A stretch of DNA of 64,000 bases. It comes from Paludibacteraceae bacterium (GTDB taxonomy: Bacteria; Bacteroidota; Bacteroidia; Bacteroidales; Paludibacteraceae). Location: contig JAKSNY010000001.1 in NCBI GenBank assembly GCA_024399495.1, forward strand, positions 1-64,000, written 5' to 3'. The position numbers and the translations under genes are program-made. The notes under the pieces were generated by a model. The model saw only the letters and a list, made by a program, of their open reading frames with translations. It was not told the DNA's origin and did not search any database. Positions 54,619 to 63,417 of the stretch are shown in pieces (positions within the stretch are counted from its first letter, which is position 1; each line of letters opens with the position of its first letter).

Positions 54619-56493
54619 ATGAAATTTAATTACGATGTGATAGTGGTGGGAGCGGGGCACGCCGGATGTGAGGCGGCTCATATTGCAGCAATGGCTGGGT
54701 CTGAAACCTTGCTCATAACTATGGATATGAATAAGATAGCACAGATGAGCTGTAACCCTGCCATCGGCGGTATTGCAAAGGGACAGATTGTACGTGAGAT
54801 TGATGCAATGGGTGGTGGAATGGCATACGTAACAGACCATACATCACTGCAATTCAGGATGTTAAACGTGTCAAAAGGTCCTGCCATGTGGAGTCCGAGA
54901 AGCCAATGCGATAGGGCTAAATTTATAACCACCTGGCGAGGCGTGTTGGAGAATACACCACATTTATATATGTGGCAAGATACTGTAAACCAACTAAGTA
55001 TAGAAAACGGGGCGGTTTGTGGCGTTAAAACAATGCTGGGTGCGGAGTTTCACTGCAAAAGTGTAGTACTGACTAACGGAACATTCCTAAACGGACTTCT
55101 ACATATTGGCAGAACACAGATTAAAGGCGGTAGAATTTCAGAACCTGCAAGTTATGGACTTACAGAACAGATAAAGGAGTTGGGATTTAAGGCAGACCGA
55201 ATGAAAACAGGTACTCCCGTAAGAATTGACATACGCAGCGTTGATTTAAGCAGTTGCCGTATTCAGGATGGAGATTACGACTTTCATAAGTTCTCTTTTT
55301 TGGACTATGAGCCTAAAACTCTTAAACAGAAACCCTGCTACATACTTGCTACAAACAAGAGAGTACACGATGTGCTGAGAAGCGGACTAAAGGACTCCCC
55401 TCTTTATAATGGTCAGATTAAAAGTATTGGACCAAGATACTGCCCAAGCGTAGAGACCAAAATAGTGACTTTTGCCGATAAGGATTCTCACCCACTTTTC
55501 TTAGAGCCGGAAGGAGAATCCACTACGGAATACTATCTTAACGGTTTCTCTTCTTCACTGCCTATGGATATCCAATTAAAGGCTTTACAAGAGATTGAGG
55601 CATTTAAGAATATTCATATTTTCCGCCCAGGTTATGCTATAGAGTACGACTTTTTTGACCCTACTCAGCTAAAACATACATTGGAGACAAAACCTATAAA
55701 AAACTTGTTTTTTGCAGGTCAAATAAACGGAACTACAGGCTACGAGGAAGCGGGTGGACAAGGATTGATTGCAGGTATAAATGCTCATATAAAATGCCAC
55801 GGCGGTTCAGATTTCACACTTGCAAGAGATGAGGCATACATTGGTGTCTTAATTGATGACTTGGTTACAAAAGGAGTTGATGAACCTTACAGAATGTTTA
55901 CATCAAGAGCGGAATATCGCATTCTATTACGACAAGATAACGCCGATGAACGTCTTACTGCCAAGGCTGATGCTGTAGGTGCAATAACTGAGGAGAGGCT
56001 AAATTTGCTTAATTCAAAGTTGGAATGGAAAAACAATCTAAAGAGTTTTCTTAATCAACACGCCGTAACACCAGCAGAAGCAAACGGATACCTGCAAAGT
56101 ATAGGCTCTTCTGAAATAGAGGGACGCACAAAATTGAGCGACTTGCTTCACAGACCAGGAGTAACCATAGAAGGATTAGGAGATGTGGATGCGGAATTAA
56201 AAACAGAACTTAATAAAATTAAAAACAGACGTGAAGAGATAACAGAAAGTGTGGAGATAGAGATAAAATACGCAGGCTATATTGACAGGGAAAACCTTAT
56301 TGCAGAGAAACTGCATCGTCTTGAGAACATAAAGATAAAGGGGCGTTTTGATTATAGTACAATAAATGCAATAAGCACTGAAGCAAGGCAAAAACTTGCC
56401 AAGGCAGACCCTGAAACCATTGCACAGGCGGCACGCATTCCAGGAATTTCACCATCAGACATAAATATTCTGTTGGTTATGATGGGTAGATAA
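54619..56493 (+). CDS. mnmG: tRNA uridine-5-carboxymethylaminomethyl modification enzyme MnmG
   Basis: A 624-residue FAD enzyme that with MnmE modifies the wobble uridine of several tRNAs. The FAD-binding motif VVGAGHAGCEAAHIAAMAG opens the protein. GGIAKGQIVREIDAMGG, GTFLNGLLHIGRTQIKGGR and GTTGYEEAGGQGLIAGINAH are family signatures, and the C-terminus has the helical GidA tail. The length is normal. It is often near the chromosome origin, in agreement with the parS-like sites that begin 4 nt after its stop codon. Confidence 0.97.
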   Translation: MKFNYDVIVVGAGHAGCEAAHIAAMAGSETLLITMDMNKIAQMSCNPAIGGIAKGQIVREIDAMGGGMAYVTDHTSLQFRMLNVSKGPAMWSPRSQCDRAKFITTWRGVLENTPHLYMWQDTVNQLSIENGAVCGVKTMLGAEFHCKSVVLTNGTFLNGLLHIGRTQIKGGRISEPASYGLTEQIKELGFKADRMKTGTPVRIDIRSVDLSSCRIQDGDYDFHKFSFLDYEPKTLKQKPCYILATNKRVHDVLRSGLKDSPLYNGQIKSIGPRYCPSVETKIVTFADKDSHPLFLEPEGESTTEYYLNGFSSSLPMDIQLKALQEIEAFKNIHIFRPGYAIEYDFFDPTQLKHTLETKPIKNLFFAGQINGTTGYEEAGGQGLIAGINAHIKCHGGSDFTLARDEAYIGVLIDDLVTKGVDEPYRMFTSRAEYRILLRQDNADERLTAKADAVGAITEERLNLLNSKLEWKNNLKSFLNQHAVTPAEANGYLQSIGSSEIEGRTKLSDLLHRPGVTIEGLGDVDAELKTELNKIKNRREEITESVEIEIKYAGYIDRENLIAEKLHRLENIKIKGRFDYSTINAISTEARQKLAKADPETIAQAARIPGISPSDINILLVMMGR

Positions 56494-56495
56494 TA

Positions 56496-56538
56496 ATGTT
56501 CCACGTGAAACATTTGTTAAATGTTTCACGTGGAACAT
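56496..56538. promoter_or_regulatory. Two opposed parS-like sites
   Basis: TGTTCCACGTGAAACA at 56497-56512 matches the 16-bp consensus TGTTNCACGTGAAACA bound by ParB/Spo0J. The same site in the reverse direction, TGTTTCACGTGGAACA, lies at 56522-56537. Together they form a perfect 18-bp inverted repeat with a 7-bp loop, which could also end the mnmG transcript. No parA or parB gene is in the window. Confidence 0.8.
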
Positions 56539-56554
56539 ATAAAACACATAATAT

Positions 56555-57079
56555 ATGACACTACAACAAGCAAGGGATTTATTCCGTATAATTCAGGATT
56601 TTCCAAAAAAAGGAATCGGGTTTATTGACATAACTACGGTTATGAAAAAACCACAAGCAACAACAGCAATAAGTGATGCCATTTGCGATTATTATAAAGA
56701 TAAAGGAATCACAAAAGTTGTAGCAATGGAATCAAGAGGTTTCTTTTTTGGTTCAATCATAAGCGAGAAACTTGGGGCAGGATTTATTCCTGCACGTAAA
56801 CCAGGAAAACTTCCAGGAGAAACCTATAAGGCAACATTTGACAAAGAGTATGGGCAAGATACTATTGAAATACATAAAGATGGCATTTCAACAGAAGATG
56901 TAGTGCTAATACATGATGATATTCTTGCAACAGGAGGTACAGCAGCAGCCGCTATTGACCTTGTGAAAAAGGCAGGTGTAAAGAAAATATATTTTAACAC
57001 AATAGGAGAAATAGATTTCCTGAAAGGAAGAGAAAAAATTGCAAGTGACGTGGAATACTACAATCTGTTCCACTTCTAA
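56555..57079 (+). CDS. apt: Adenine phosphoribosyltransferase
   Basis: A 174-residue purine-salvage enzyme converting adenine and PRPP to AMP. The PRPP-binding motif is VVLIHDDILATGGTAAAAID. GIGFIDITTVMKKPQ, VVAMESRGFFFGSII and PARKPGKLPGETYKATFDKE are further conserved stretches. Length is normal. It lies 61 nt after mnmG beyond the parS-like pair. Confidence 0.96.
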   Translation: MTLQQARDLFRIIQDFPKKGIGFIDITTVMKKPQATTAISDAICDYYKDKGITKVVAMESRGFFFGSIISEKLGAGFIPARKPGKLPGETYKATFDKEYGQDTIEIHKDGISTEDVVLIHDDILATGGTAAAAIDLVKKAGVKKIYFNTIGEIDFLKGREKIASDVEYYNLFHF

Positions 57080-57091
57080 CTAAGAATTAAT

Positions 57092-57126
57092 TTTTCACTT
57101 TCAACTTTCAACTTTCAACTATTAAC
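57092..57126. repeat. Heptamer array abutting uvrC
   Basis: After ttttcac come three exact tttcaac units and a tattaac unit, all in seven-base phase, ending one base before the uvrC start codon at 57127. The array fills the gap between apt and uvrC. Its sequence is unrelated to the octamer family. Confidence 0.85.
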
Positions 57127-58941
57127 ATGCCCTATACTGAACATATAAAGACTATTGTCTCAGCATTACCTGAGAAGCCTGGGGTGTATCAGTATTTTGA
57201 CAATGAAGGCAAAATAATATATGTGGGCAAGGCAAAAAACCTTAAAAGGAGAGTATCATCATATTTTATCGGGAATGACCACTCAGTTAAAGTTCAAGCA
57301 TTGGTGAAACGTATTTATGACCTTAAATACATAGTTGTAGATACTGAAACAGATGCACTATTGCTTGAAAACAATCTTATAAAGCAACATCAACCTCACT
57401 ATAATATTCTACTAAAAGACGGGAAAACATACCCATGGCTCTGTATAACAAAAGAGCCGTTCCCAAGAGTGTTTAAGACACGTAATATAATTAAAGGAGC
57501 CTATTATTTTGGTCCGTATAGCAATGCTTGGGTTCTTGATACACTTCTGGACCTTATAAAACATATATATCCAATTAGAACCTGTAGAGAATATTTGACA
57601 GAAGAAAGTATTAAGGCAGGTAAACATAAGGTTTGTCTAAAGTATCACATACATAACTGTGCCGGATGCTGTGAAGGATTTCAGAGTATGAAAGATTATA
57701 GGAAAATGACCGATGAAATTGCTGAAATTGCAAAAGGGAACAGTAGTACTGTAACAGATTATCTGTTAAAGGAAATAAACCAAGCGGCAAAGGATTTGAG
57801 ATTTGAAGAGGCTAATGAACTTAAATTAAAACTTGATGCCATAAACTCATATCGGGAAAAGGCCGTAGTTACTACCACAAGTAACGGTAAAATGGACGTT
57901 TTTGGCTATGAAGAGGAGAACAACGTGGCATACGTAAATATCCTGCACATAACAAACGGCTCCATTACTCAAGGTTACACTTTGGAATTTCATAAAAGGC
58001 TGGACGAGACCAAAGAGGAACTGCTATCTATTGCCATTATTGAGCTAAGAAGCAGGATAAACAGTAGCAGCGCTGAGTGCATAGTGCCATTTATGCCTGA
58101 TAATGAAATAAATGGAATTACATTTACAATACCTCAGCGTGGAGATAAAAAGAAACTGTTAAGCCTCAGCATGCAAAATGTAAAGCAATATAGACTGGAT
58201 AAAATAAAACAAGGTGAGAAGCTTAATACACAGCAAAAAGGCACCGCTATTCTAAAAGCACTCCAACAAGCATTAAAATTGGAGACATTACCACAGAGAA
58301 TAGAGTGTTTTGACAACTCCAATATAAGTGGAGACTGTGCTGTGGCTGCTTGTGTGGTATATGATTATGCCAAGCCTCTGAAAAGTGAATACCGTAAATA
58401 CAATATAAAAACGGTGGTGGGACCCGATGATTATGCCTCTATGCGTGAGGTTGTATATAGAAGATACTCCAGAATTATGGATGAAGGAGGCAGACTGCCA
58501 GACCTTATTATTGCAGACGGTGGTATAGGGCAGATGAACTGTATTAGAGAGGTTGTTGAGGATGAACTGCATCTTAATATCCCTATTGCCGGACTTGCAA
58601 AAGACGGCAGGCATAAGACAAGTGAGCTTTTATTTGGCAATCCGCCTAAGTGTGTAGGAATAAAACCTACTGACCAACTCTTTAAATTCCTTGCCTGCAT
58701 ACAAGATGAAGTTCATAGATTTGCCATAACTTTTCATCGGGATAAGAGAAGTAAGAAACTTACAACAAGTGAACTTGATGAGATTAGCGGAATAGGAGGA
58801 AAAACAAAAAGTCTGCTTCTTACTCACTATAAGAGCATAACAAGACTTAGATTGGCAAAAAAGGAAGATATAGCTAAACTTATTGGAAATGCAAGAGCCA
58901 CAATAGTTTACAACTATTTTAACAACCCAATAAGCCAGTGA
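57127..58941 (+). CDS. uvrC: Excinuclease ABC subunit C
   Basis: A 604-residue nucleotide-excision-repair nuclease. The N-terminal GIY-YIG domain (GVYQYFDNEGKIIYVGKAKN) makes the 3' incision. A UvrB-binding UVR motif is near residue 215 (AAKDLRFEEANELKLKLDA). The RNase H-like domain for the 5' incision follows (IECFDNSNISGDCAVAACVV), and tandem helix-hairpin-helix motifs end the chain (SGIGGKTKSLLLTHYKS). The length is normal. Its start follows a heptamer array. Confidence 0.97.
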   Translation: MPYTEHIKTIVSALPEKPGVYQYFDNEGKIIYVGKAKNLKRRVSSYFIGNDHSVKVQALVKRIYDLKYIVVDTETDALLLENNLIKQHQPHYNILLKDGKTYPWLCITKEPFPRVFKTRNIIKGAYYFGPYSNAWVLDTLLDLIKHIYPIRTCREYLTEESIKAGKHKVCLKYHIHNCAGCCEGFQSMKDYRKMTDEIAEIAKGNSSTVTDYLLKEINQAAKDLRFEEANELKLKLDAINSYREKAVVTTTSNGKMDVFGYEEENNVAYVNILHITNGSITQGYTLEFHKRLDETKEELLSIAIIELRSRINSSSAECIVPFMPDNEINGITFTIPQRGDKKKLLSLSMQNVKQYRLDKIKQGEKLNTQQKGTAILKALQQALKLETLPQRIECFDNSNISGDCAVAACVVYDYAKPLKSEYRKYNIKTVVGPDDYASMREVVYRRYSRIMDEGGRLPDLIIADGGIGQMNCIREVVEDELHLNIPIAGLAKDGRHKTSELLFGNPPKCVGIKPTDQLFKFLACIQDEVHRFAITFHRDKRSKKLTTSELDEISGIGGKTKSLLLTHYKSITRLRLAKKEDIAKLIGNARATIVYNYFNNPISQ

Positions 58942-58989
58942 GAATTAAAAATTAGAACAAACACGTGTAGAATATTGCAAAATTTTGCT

Positions 58990-58997
58990 TAATTTTG
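58990..58997 (+). promoter_or_regulatory. -7 element for deoC
   Basis: TAATTTTG matches TAnnTTTG and lies 28 nt before the start codon. No exact -33 element was found at 19-20 nt. Confidence 0.6.
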
Positions 58998-59025
58998 TGG
59001 ATATTTATACAAAAAATATACAACA

Positions 59026-59880
59026 ATGGATTTTTCATCATTTTTTAAGGCTTACCCTTATACTCTCTCAGAAGAGGAAATAAAGTTAGACGTTAAACAT
59101 ATCATAGACCATCACTATGAAAACACCGATAATTTTAAAAGCCGTAAATTCATTTACTCCGCTCTTGAAATTACATCATTAAATCCTACTGACGGAGAGA
59201 AAAACATTACAACCTTAGTAGAGGGGATAAACAAAACGGATGAGGAAAATCCGGAACTGCCAATGCCCGCCGCAATATGCGTGTATCCGGCACTTGTGGA
59301 GATTGTCAGAAATTCTCTGACGGAGGATGTAAACATTACAACGGTAATAGGATTCCCCCATTCACAAACATTCCCTGAGATTAAAATAGCCGAAGCGTCA
59401 TTAGCCATAATGAACGGAGCCACAGAGGTGGATATGGTTCTAAACGTAGGTAAATTCTTAAATGGAGAATATACTGAACTCTACGATGAGATTAGTGAGG
59501 TTAAGGCGGCATGCAAGGATAAAGTGCTTAAAGTCATTCTTGAAACAGGACTTCTTAAAACCCCTGACAACATTTTCAAAGCCTCATTACTTGCAATGGA
59601 GGCGGGTGCTGACTTTATAAAAAGCACTACCGGAAAGACAGAACCGACAAACCTTAATGCCGTATATACCATGTGCCGAGCAATAAGGGCCTATTATGAA
59701 AAGACTAAAATACAAAAAGGCATTAAGATAGCCGGTGGCGTAAAAACAACACAGGATGCACTTATGTATCTGACAATAGTCAAGGAGATTTTAGGCGAGG
59801 AGTTTATGTCAACAGACTATTTCCGTATAGGTTCATCCTCACTAGGGGAACTGCTGAAACAAGAGATAGCCAAACTATAA
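59026..59880 (+). CDS. deoC: Deoxyribose-phosphate aldolase
   Basis: A 284-residue class I aldolase cleaving 2-deoxyribose 5-phosphate to acetaldehyde and glyceraldehyde 3-phosphate in deoxynucleoside breakdown. The Schiff-base lysine is in GADFIKSTTGKT near residue 200. GATEVDMVLNVG, KVLKVILETGLLK and GIKIAGGVKTTQDA are the other conserved segments. The size, somewhat longer than the shortest DeoC forms, is usual in Bacteroidota. It converges on ychF with a 6-nt gap. Confidence 0.95.
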   Translation: MDFSSFFKAYPYTLSEEEIKLDVKHIIDHHYENTDNFKSRKFIYSALEITSLNPTDGEKNITTLVEGINKTDEENPELPMPAAICVYPALVEIVRNSLTEDVNITTVIGFPHSQTFPEIKIAEASLAIMNGATEVDMVLNVGKFLNGEYTELYDEISEVKAACKDKVLKVILETGLLKTPDNIFKASLLAMEAGADFIKSTTGKTEPTNLNAVYTMCRAIRAYYEKTKIQKGIKIAGGVKTTQDALMYLTIVKEILGEEFMSTDYFRIGSSSLGELLKQEIAKL

Positions 59881-59886
59881 TTTTAA

Positions 59887-60984
59887 TCAGACGTTGAATC
59901 GGAAATAGACTACGTCCCCATCTTGCATAACATAATCCTTCCCCTCAATGCTAAGCTTTCCAGCCTCCTTACAGGCCGCTTCCGAGCCTAAGGCTACGTA
60001 ATCTTCAAATTTGATTACCTCTGCACGTATAAATCCTTTTTCAAAATCTGTGTGAATTACACCTGCACATTGTGGTGCTTTCCAACCTTTACGGAATGTC
60101 CATGCACGCACTTCCGGCTCACCTGCGGTCAAAAAAGTCTGTAAGTCAAGCAGTGCGTACGCTGCCTTTATCAAACGGTTTACTCCACTCTCTTTAAGTC
60201 CTATCTCCTCAAGGAACATCTGTCGCTCCTCGTATGTCTCCAATTCCGCTATATCCGCTTCTGTAGCGGCGGCAACAACAAGAATTGATGCATTCTCACC
60301 TTTTACCGCTTCACGCACCTCTTCTACATAATGATTACCATTAACAGCGGATGCCTCATCTACATTACATACGTAAAGAACAGGCTTGTCTGTTAAAAGA
60401 AACAACTCTTTTGCAAGTTTCTTCTGCTCCTTATCAAGTTCCACGCTACGAGCATTAAGTCCCTTATCAAGTGCGGCTTTATATAGCAATAGTATTTCAA
60501 GCATGGCCTTAGCCGCCTTATCGCCAGCAGAGGCTTGCTTCTGGACCTTAGTGATGCGGCTCTCTACCGTCTCCAAATCCTTTAACTGAAGCTCTGTATC
60601 AATTACCTCTTTATCCCTAACAGGGTTTACCGAACCATCAACGTGGGTTACATTGTCGTTGTCAAAACATCTTAGTACATGAATAATGGCATCTGTCTCC
60701 CTAATGTTTGCCAAAAACTTGTTTCCTAACCCTTCTCCCTTGCTTGCACCCTTAACAAGACCTGCAATATCCACAATTTCAACTGTGGTAGGCACTATCT
60801 TCTGAGGATGACAAATCGCTGCAAGAGCGTTCAACCTTTCATCGGGTACTGTGATAACCCCCACATTTGGTTCAATAGTACAAAATGGGAAATTGGCAGC
60901 TTGTGCCTTTGCGTTTGACAAACAATTAAAAAGGGTTGATTTTCCAACATTTGGAAGCCCCACTATACCGCATTGTAATGACAT
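59887..60984 (-). CDS. ychF: Ribosome-binding GTPase/ATPase YchF
   Basis: A 365-residue OBG-family P-loop NTPase (OLA1-type) that prefers ATP. The P-loop is [33 protein letters not shown] and [20 protein letters not shown] are the switch regions. NVDEASA stands in the base-recognition position. A coiled coil and C-terminal TGS domain ([21 protein letters not shown]) follow. It is implicated in stress responses and translation. It has a minus-strand -7 element at 61013-61020. Confidence 0.96.
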   Translation of the reverse strand: MSLQCGIVGLPNVGKSTLFNCLSNAKAQAANFPFCTIEPNVGVITVPDERLNALAAICHPQKIVPTTVEIVDIAGLVKGASKGEGLGNKFLANIRETDAIIHVLRCFDNDNVTHVDGSVNPVRDKEVIDTELQLKDLETVESRITKVQKQASAGDKAAKAMLEILLLYKAALDKGLNARSVELDKEQKKLAKELFLLTDKPVLYVCNVDEASAVNGNHYVEEVREAVKGENASILVVAAATEADIAELETYEERQMFLEEIGLKESGVNRLIKAAYALLDLQTFLTAGEPEVRAWTFRKGWKAPQCAGVIHTDFEKGFIRAEVIKFEDYVALGSEAACKEAGKLSIEGKDYVMQDGDVVYFRFNV

Positions 60985-61012
60985 AAGGTAAATATTTTAT
61001 GATAATAAGGTG

Positions 61013-61040
61013 CAAAAGTAATAAAAAATGACTATTTTTG
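61013..61040. promoter_or_regulatory. Divergent -7 elements of ychF and the coiled-coil gene
   Basis: The minus strand reads TACTTTTG at 61013-61020 and the plus strand reads TATTTTTG at 61033-61040, both TAnnTTTG matches 12 nt apart. Confidence 0.65.
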
Positions 61041-61059
61041 TGGCGTTTTTATCGTCAGA

Positions 61060-61959
61060 ATGCAAAAAAAGAGTAAAATTTATATTATTATATGTTTCTG
61101 CCTGCTTTCTATAGCACTGCTTGTATCTGCTTTTATGCTCTTTATGCAACATAATACCATAAAAGAACAAGAAACAGAGATTCAAGAGGTTAGTGCCGCT
61201 ATGGAATTTGAAAAGCAGCAAAGCATCGATGAGTTTGAAAATATGAAAAAGCAGTATGAGGACTATTATATTAACACCGATAATGACTCTCTGCTCAAAC
61301 TTATAGATGAAGAGAAACAGAAGGTTGACCAATTGCTTCAGGAACTTAAAACTGTTAAGGCAACCAACAGACGGCGTATTGCGGAACTTACAAAAGAACT
61401 TACCACTGTTAGAGGCGTGTTAAAAACATACGTGGAAAAAGTGGATTCCCTTAATGCATTGAACAATACATTAAGAACGGAGAATCAACAGGTTAAACTC
61501 AAATACGAGGAGAGTAACAAGAAACTTGAGGAAAAGACCGCAGAAGCAGCCGCTCTTGACAAAAAGGTTTCCATGGCATCAATTCTTGAAGCAGACAACA
61601 TTGAAGTTATCACTCTTAATGAAAGGAGTAAAGTTACAAGGAGTCTGAAAAAAACCTCTAAACTACAGATTAATTTTAGAATACTGCGTAATATAACTAC
61701 TGAAAGGGGTAAAAAGACCATTTATCTTCGCATTACAGACTCTAATGAAAAAACTCTTAAAGCTGTAGGGGAAAACTATTTTATGTTTGAGGGAATGAAC
61801 ATTGAGTACAGTGCCCAAAAAAACTTCGACTTTGGCGGAGAATCCCAAAATGTCTCTATTTATTATCCTGTTCAGGAGAGACTGGAGAAAGGCAACTACA
61901 GTTTGACTTTGTTTGTTGACGGAAACATTATAGGTGAAAGCATCTTCACTCTTGAGTAG
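61060..61959 (+). CDS. Coiled-coil inner-membrane protein of unknown function
   Basis: A 299-residue protein. Residues 8-28 form a single hydrophobic segment (IIICFCLLSIALLVSAFMLF), then a coiled coil extends to about residue 180. A C-terminal beta domain follows from about 205 (LQINFRILRNITTERGKKTI, NYSLTLFVDGNIIG). It looks like a signal-anchored periplasmic scaffold. Similar proteins occur in Bacteroidota, but I know of no function. The 3' end overlaps the hemW reading frame. Its -7 element lies 20 nt upstream. Confidence 0.8.
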   Translation: MQKKSKIYIIICFCLLSIALLVSAFMLFMQHNTIKEQETEIQEVSAAMEFEKQQSIDEFENMKKQYEDYYINTDNDSLLKLIDEEKQKVDQLLQELKTVKATNRRRIAELTKELTTVRGVLKTYVEKVDSLNALNNTLRTENQQVKLKYEESNKKLEEKTAEAAALDKKVSMASILEADNIEVITLNERSKVTRSLKKTSKLQINFRILRNITTERGKKTIYLRITDSNEKTLKAVGENYFMFEGMNIEYSAQKNFDFGGESQNVSIYYPVQERLEKGNYSLTLFVDGNIIGESIFTLE

Positions 61960-63043
61960 TATATATATTCACATACCATTCTGTAAAAAAAGATGTTCTT
62001 ATTGTAACTTTTACTCAACAGTAAAATTTGAACATCTAAATAATTATGTAGAGACTCTGTGTGGTGAGATAATTGAGCGTCAAAATTTTCTTTCCAATAA
62101 AAATATCCGCACATTATATTTTGGCGGTGGCACTCCATCTCAATTGAGTGCCTTACAAATAAACATTATATATGATACCGTATCATCCGTTTACAATATG
62201 GAGAATCTGGAGGAGTTCACCATTGAGTGTAACCCTGATGATATAAGTCCGGAATACATTGAATCTCTTCACACAACAAATGTCAATAGAATAAGCATTG
62301 GAGTCCAAAGTCTTGATGATAATATTCTGCAATTCATTAACCGCCGGCACAATGCAGATGCAGCAAGAACAGGCGTAAGGAATCTTCTGACATCGGGTTA
62401 TGAAAATATAAGTATTGATCTTATTTACGGCATTCCAGGACAAAGCTTTGAAAGTTGGAAACAAACTGTAGATGAGGCTGTTACCTTGGGTGTGAAACAT
62501 ATATCCGCTTATAATCTCTCTTTTGAAGAGGGAACGGAAATGTACAAATATATAGATAAGGCACCCGATGAGGAGATTTGCATATCTATGTACAATTATC
62601 TGTGTAAAACCCTTAAAGATTACGGATTTGAACATTATGAAATCTCAAATTTCGCTAAAGAGGGATATAGGTCAAAACATAACTCCGTATATTGGCAAGG
62701 CGGTGAATACTTAGGAATCGGGGCTGGAGCACACTCATATAACGGTAAACAAAGATTTGAAAACGGCGGCTATAAAGTTCAAGGTGACGGAAATCTGCAT
62801 TGGGATGTAAAAATAGAGACACTGACGGAACAGGATAAATACAACGAACTGATAATTACCGCATTACGCACAAAAGAAGGTGTCAATTCCAATAAGATTC
62901 CCAATAAATACCTAAAACACTTCATAGAACAGTCAGAACCTTATCTGGAAAAAGGAGAATTGGTAAAAAACGGCAATTTTACGGCTATATCTGAAAAAGG
63001 TGTGTTAATAAGTGACTATATAATGAGAAACCTTATTTTATGA
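61934..63043 (+). CDS. hemW: HemW radical SAM heme chaperone
   Basis: A protein of at most 369 residues resembling HemW, a heme-trafficking radical SAM protein related to HemN. The 4Fe-4S motif is CKKRCSYCNF (C-x3-C-x2-C), with the FGGGTPSQLS motif after it and a C-terminal winged-helix region. The start is uncertain. The GTG at 61934 overlaps the preceding gene by 26 nt; a TTG at 61952 would give MSSIYIHIPF, which aligns better with homologues. HemW lacks the coproporphyrinogen oxidase activity of HemN. The stop overlaps the VanZ-like gene by 4 nt. Confidence 0.9.
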   Translation: MKASSLLSSIYIHIPFCKKRCSYCNFYSTVKFEHLNNYVETLCGEIIERQNFLSNKNIRTLYFGGGTPSQLSALQINIIYDTVSSVYNMENLEEFTIECNPDDISPEYIESLHTTNVNRISIGVQSLDDNILQFINRRHNADAARTGVRNLLTSGYENISIDLIYGIPGQSFESWKQTVDEAVTLGVKHISAYNLSFEEGTEMYKYIDKAPDEEICISMYNYLCKTLKDYGFEHYEISNFAKEGYRSKHNSVYWQGGEYLGIGAGAHSYNGKQRFENGGYKVQGDGNLHWDVKIETLTEQDKYNELIITALRTKEGVNSNKIPNKYLKHFIEQSEPYLEKGELVKNGNFTAISEKGVLISDYIMRNLIL

Positions 63044-63417
63044 AATACAAATATTCCATATTGATAGCGGCGGCCATTATCTATCTAAGTCTTATGAAAC
63101 CGCCAAAAATGGACTCTGACCTATTTAAAATTGAAAATATGGACAAGGTGATTCATGCCATTATGTACGCCACCCTTGCAATATCCATTTTTTTTGAAAA
63201 CAAAAAAGAAAATAAATTCCTTAAATATTTTATTATATTCATAATTTCCACTATCTTTGGAGGTGTAATGGAGATATTACAATCTTTTTTTCCGCCTCGA
63301 ACAGCCACATGGGGCGATTTATTGGCAGATGCAATAGGAGCAGCCTTACCTCTTGTCATCTTATTTATTCTATTTTATCATGACAGGAAAAAACGCAGTA
63401 AGGCAAATTGCCCTTAA
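63040..63417 (+). CDS. VanZ family protein
   Basis: A 125-residue membrane protein with four hydrophobic segments (residues 5-20, 39-52, 60-80 and 95-115). MDKVIHAIMYATLAI and EILQSFFPPRTATWGDLLAD match the VanZ-like fold, whose charged helical hairpin holds the ER/RxDxxA-type motif. VanZ homologues are known for low-level teicoplanin resistance, but this housekeeping form is of unknown function. Its start overlaps the hemW stop by 4 nt and its end overlaps dprA by 38 nt. Confidence 0.85.
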   Translation: MKYKYSILIAAAIIYLSLMKPPKMDSDLFKIENMDKVIHAIMYATLAISIFFENKKENKFLKYFIIFIISTIFGGVMEILQSFFPPRTATWGDLLADAIGAALPLVILFILFYHDRKKRSKANCP

